This document shows positions 60,366 through 64,000 of a stretch of 64,000 bases of DNA, in pieces. Below the pieces are notes generated by a model, which did no database searches, had not been told where the DNA came from, and was given only the letters and a program-made list of their open reading frames with translations. Origin of the DNA: Hevea brasiliensis (Eukaryota; Streptophyta; Magnoliopsida; Malpighiales; Euphorbiaceae). The stretch is from assembly GCF_030052815.1 (NCBI RefSeq), contig NC_079505.1, forward strand, positions 28,954,992 through 29,018,991, given 5' to 3'. The translations under genes and the position numbers were made by a program. Positions within the stretch are counted from its first letter, which is position 1. Each line of letters begins with the position of its first letter.

Positions 60366-60389
60366 GCTATCGCTGAGACAATGTCTTAG
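60366..60389 (-). other. conserved LTR two-stem fold (E 3' LTR)
   Basis: Stem 1 is CTGAGACA 60373-60380 with TGTCTTAG 60382-60389 (one wobble). The second stem uses GCTATCG 60366-60372 with CGACTGC just to its left (about 60349-60355, one mismatch). Confidence 0.5.
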
Positions 60390-60651
60390 TGGTGCACAAC
60401 ATTAACCAAATATAACTTTAAATCACAATTCATAAATCATATAAATGATGGATACTTAAAACCATAGTTAAATTCAAGACAATAAATATCATAAGGAATT
60501 TAAACTCTATTTTACAATATCACAATAAATCTCAAAGATCAAAACATAGTTAAATTCAAAAGACAGTGAATGTCAATAAGAATTTAAACTCCATTTCACA
60601 ATCTTACAATACATATCAATAAATCGCACACAGCTTAATCATGTTCCAAAG

Positions 60652-60723
60652 TTCAATTCGTCCCAAAAGCCGATGGCTAATGAGGTATTCAATTCGTCCC
60701 AAAAGACGATGGCTAATGAGGAA
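60652..60723 (-). repeat. two 36-bp tandem units in E LTR
   Basis: TTCAATTCGTCCCAAAAG, then CGATGGCTAATGAGG, occurs at 60652-60687 and 60688-60723 with two or three differences. Two weaker relatives follow at about 60759 and 60810. Confidence 0.85.
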
Positions 60724-63459
60724 TAACATAGCTAGCTAGCAAAAATATGAGTACTCATTCGATTCGTCCTCAACAGGCACACACCTCAACACTTCAGCCA
60801 GAGAGGGAATTCAATTCGTCCCACTAGACAAGCTAGCGAGGAATACAATTAATATACATGATAGCTATGGTTTCAAATCATTTCCAGTGCTTTTCAATCA
60901 ATAAGTATCCATCAATATCATTCAAACAATTTTTCACAGTTTCAAACCATTTACAATGCTTTTCAAGCAATAAATATTCATTCAAACACATTTCCACAAT
61001 TTAAAACAATAACGTACAAATAGTCATAATTCATTTCAATTGAAAAATTCAAAAGAATTAGCTGTTGTGCACAAATCTTTGATAACTGTCTCCTGGTCTT
61101 GACTCAGTGTTTCCTTCCCTTTTCCTGAGTCTTTGCTAACTGAGAAACACAATTTGAAGTGTTTCAGTACTAAATTAAACTGTCTCTAACGATAATGCTT
61201 GATAAGTAATTCACTGAATGCTATTATTTGCTTAATCAACCTAATATATCGACCCTCGATGCATTCTAGGTAAATTAGGTTTTAATGTTACTAACATGTC
61301 ACATTCGATAGTCTTTTAGGGTTGGTACATGTTACCAAGTTCATTTCCGTGTATACTGCATTTTCTTGCAATTTGCTGGATTCCGGGATACTAGTTTGAC
61401 CTAGCTGGACGACCTAGTTCCCTCGATTTTCGGGTATCGGTCAAAACTATAAACTTGTAGATCTATGTCTTATTGCACACGGGGCAAAATTTTAGGTCAT
61501 TCTGAGTTATGTAGGCCAAGTTATGATCATTTTACTATTGCTGGTCAAATTGCATCAAAATTGGTCACTTTAGGTCACTTTAGGTCAATTTTGGTTCGGC
61601 CAGTTTTTGGATCCGAACTTGTGCAAGCTGTTTGACTTGTTTATGGTAATTTCTTGGTTTTGGTGTCTTCATAAAACTTGTAGATATGGGTCTTAACTAT
61701 TCATGGTCAAAATGTTAGGTCAATTGGACCTGTTTGAGTGAGTTATGGCCTAAAAACTAACTACTGCCCAAATGGTCAATTTTCAGGCCTTATTTGCAAT
61801 TAATCCGGATTTGGTCATTTTTCAAGCTACCTTGCAAGCAGAATTTAGGCAAGCTTCCTTCATGAAAGTTGGCACATTTTGTGCCTAGTTCCACCTCCAA
61901 TTGGTTTCATACCAAATGGAGCCACACAATTAAAGTTCTAGGCCTAAAACACAAACTGCCTGATTGCATTTCTTTCATGCACATCAAGGATCACTCTTAA
62001 CACTTACCAAACTCAACATTCAAGCTAATCCTGGTTGTACCATCACCTAAACATAATTCACAACATATTATAGGTCATATTGGCAGCTTACAATTACATT
62101 CAACATACACCATAAAGTGCAGAATTTTTCAAACCAAATTTACAGCAATTCAATCACCTAACCATAACACTTTTACATGTCCAACTTTACACCATCATAC
62201 ATACACTCAAACTGCCATAACATCCAACACAATTTAACATTAATATACCATAAACCAAGCATGAATTCCAGCATTCTTCAAGAGTTAACAACCTACAGCA
62301 TTTGTGCATTTACATTCCATTAATTTCTAAGCTTCAAATTTCAATACACATTTACATATACTAAGTATAATCACCCAAATGATTTCCTACATAATATACA
62401 TTTAATCAATCCTTTAATTCACCATTTACAAGCAAAAATAAATTTTCTTCAAGGTGTTTCCATGGCTACCAAAAGTACACTTTCCCATTCAACATCAAAC
62501 CTCAAAAATCTCTCCATAAATCGAACACCCATAACATCCTTACAAACTTTTATTAAACAATAATAAAAAACACAAACTTACCACTTTGGAAATTCTTCAA
62601 AACTCCACAAAAACTTTCCTTTCTTGCTGCCTATCTACTGCCCATGGTGTGAGGATCAAAATTAATGAAGACAAGTAAACAAAATCTAGCTTGAAAGTGG
62701 GTGTAATGAACCATGCATTTGGGCGGCCATGGGAGGTTTCTCAAGCTTCATTTCAGCATGGGAGAAGAATGAAGGTTGAAGATGAGTTTACAGATTGTTA
62801 GTGGATTTACACCTGCCCATTTAGTGTTTAATTTAATCCATAGTGGTCCACTCACCTTAATTAAACTATATTATATGATTTAATTGATAATTACTCCATT
62901 TACACTCCATTTTTGCTATTTACATTAGGTACCACTAAATTAATTTTTCATTATATTTTCGAAGTGTAATATTATTTATTTTTAATGGAAATTTAGGTCA
63001 AAAGACAACTCGGGGTGTCGAATGACCACAATGCCCCTATTCAGGTTATATTCCCGATTTTCGGTAACACCGGGTTTTGTCCGTTTTTCGATTTCTCACT
63101 TTTCTTTGTACTAATTAATTAATTTTTCTTTGATATTTCTAATGGCATTTATACTTCAATTGATGTCTGTTTAAGTCCTAAAAATATTTTATAGGGTTCC
63201 CCGTGGTCCAGGGCTAGTCAACAGTCCACACCGTGACTTCCTGGTGCGGTCACCCATCGCTAAGGTTCTCGCCTCGCTTAACTTGGTTACACTTCATTGC
63301 TATTATTTTTCCTTTGTTTTTCTTGTATTTTCTTTTCTTGTATTTCATTATTTTATGTCTCCTCACTCATATCAAAGTATAGTTCTAGGCATCCTAGCTG
63401 TCCGGACAACACTAGTCACTGGAACAGTAGAACGCACTACCGAACATAGGGGTGTTACA

Positions 63460-63480
63460 ATTTCCCCCCCCCCCCCCTTA
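63460..63480 (-). promoter_or_regulatory. element E polypurine tract with 14-G run
   Basis: C14 on + (63464-63477) where N1 has five and gypsy A four. Followed on the left by the LTR end. Confidence 0.8.
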
Positions 63481-63512
63481 AAATAAATTTCGTTTCAAAA
63501 TTTTACGTGGCA

Positions 63513-64000
63513 TTAGTCTCTGAACAGCTGTGAGTGTTGTCTCCTCATATCCTCTTCACGTTCCCAAGTAGCTTCCTGGCCTGAATGATGGTTCCACAGC
63601 ACTTTAACCAGGTGTATCTGTTTGTTCCTCAACTGCTTCACCTCATAAGCCAGAATTTCTATGGGTTCTTCCTCATACGAGAGGTCTGGATTTGCCTCAA
63701 TCTCTTCAACTGATAGTACATGAGATGGGTCAGATCTGTACCTCCTTAACATGGAAACATGGAAGACACTGTGTATCCTTGCTAGCTCTGGAGGTAATGC
63801 CAACCGATATGCCAAAGGACTCACTCTTTCCAGAACCTCATATGGTCCGATGAAACGAGGACTCAGTTTCCCCTTTCTGCCAAATCTCATAATCCTCTTC
63901 CAAGGAGAAACTTTGAGGAATACTTTATCACCCACTGCATATTTAATATCTCTTCTCTTCAGATCAACATAGGACTTCGACTGATGCGATGCCTTGAGTC
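63513..64000 (-). pseudogene. element E integrase C-terminus and chromodomain-like tail
   Basis: Open from the window edge to TGA at 63513 with no lesion, so it may be intact. The true start is outside. Reads QSKSYVDLKRRDIKYAVGDK, VFLKVSPWKRIMRFGRKGKL, SPRFIGPYEVLERVSPLAYR, then HSVFHVSMLRRYRSDPSHVL and a chromodomain-like tail (EVKQLRNKQIHLVKVLWNHH, EATWEREEDMRRQHSQLFRD). This tail is thought to guide insertion to particular chromatin in chromoviruses. About 160 codons are visible. Confidence 0.93.

Larger units (their letters stand above)
60028..63459 (-). repeat. element E 3' LTR
   Basis: 3432 bp, ending GGGGTGTTACA. Against the N1 LTRs it lacks ~200 bp at about 60250 (between GTAAAAATT and ACAAAATGC). 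Otherwise collinear with N1, including the conserved GTGCACAAA word near 61064. Confidence 0.92.
60028..64000 (-). mobile_element. E: gypsy element nested in G RT, right end cut by window
   Basis: TGTCACACCC at 60028 is the terminus of its 3' LTR (60028-63459). Internal sequence with the pol C-terminus follows to the right, on minus. The left target sequence is GCAGG (60023-60027); its partner is outside the window. It is the youngest visible event in the right-hand stack. Confidence 0.93.

Overview
This window is repeat DNA from a plant nuclear genome, almost certainly a flowering plant; I cannot name the species. It is a stack of nested LTR retrotransposons: one Ty1/copia lineage and at least eight Ty3/gypsy insertions with very long LTRs (about 3.1-4.2 kb) and, where pol survives, a C-terminal chromodomain-like tail as in Tekay/Del-type chromoviruses. 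I see no intact protein-coding gene, rRNA or tRNA gene, CRISPR array or bacterial operon. Pieces that are not LTR elements are a CACTA-like DNA-transposon remnant (about 51.9-53.8 kb) and one possible host exon fragment (51287-51489, minus).

Layout. 1-7822: copia element on + (end of 5' LTR, tRNA-iMet primer site, a 1.8-kb leader with a hairpin minisatellite, broken gag-pol, 3' LTR), followed at 7823-9370 by a second copy of the copia leader, so an LTR-internal-LTR-internal tandem. At 9371 this joins, through a GAGGAT microhomology, the integrase end of gypsy element B. B continues at 30907-32170 because gypsy A (9872-30906, target duplication CAGA[A/C]) inserted in its pol. A is itself split in its integrase by minus-strand element N1 (16720-26815, target duplication ATCC), which carries gag but no pol.

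B's 3' LTR is fused at about 32170 to the tail of the 5' LTR of element F (+). F is interrupted just before its gag start by a solo LTR, C (32661-36212, target duplication GGATT). It has gag and no pol, and its 3' LTR (37595-38596 plus 48923-51286) is split by minus-strand element D (38597-48922), again without pol. After F come the exon candidate, the CACTA-like remnant, an LTR fragment of minus element H (53795-54396), then + element G (54397-60027: LTR, gag, protease, start of reverse transcriptase). Minus element E (60028 to the window end) interrupts G inside RT.

The coding parts work only as family markers: all gag and pol genes carry stops or frameshifts. Three things stand out. (1) A two-stem RNA fold at equivalent places in all the gypsy LTR families, with compensatory base changes. 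(2) Degenerate ~190-215-bp modules filling the LTR middles. (3) An uneven error pattern: in the left ~27 kb, CAG/CTG positions repeatedly read as CG/CGA/CGG, even in primer sites, which looks like a consensus artefact at methylated CHG sites rather than biology. Many frameshifts in the left part may therefore not be real.
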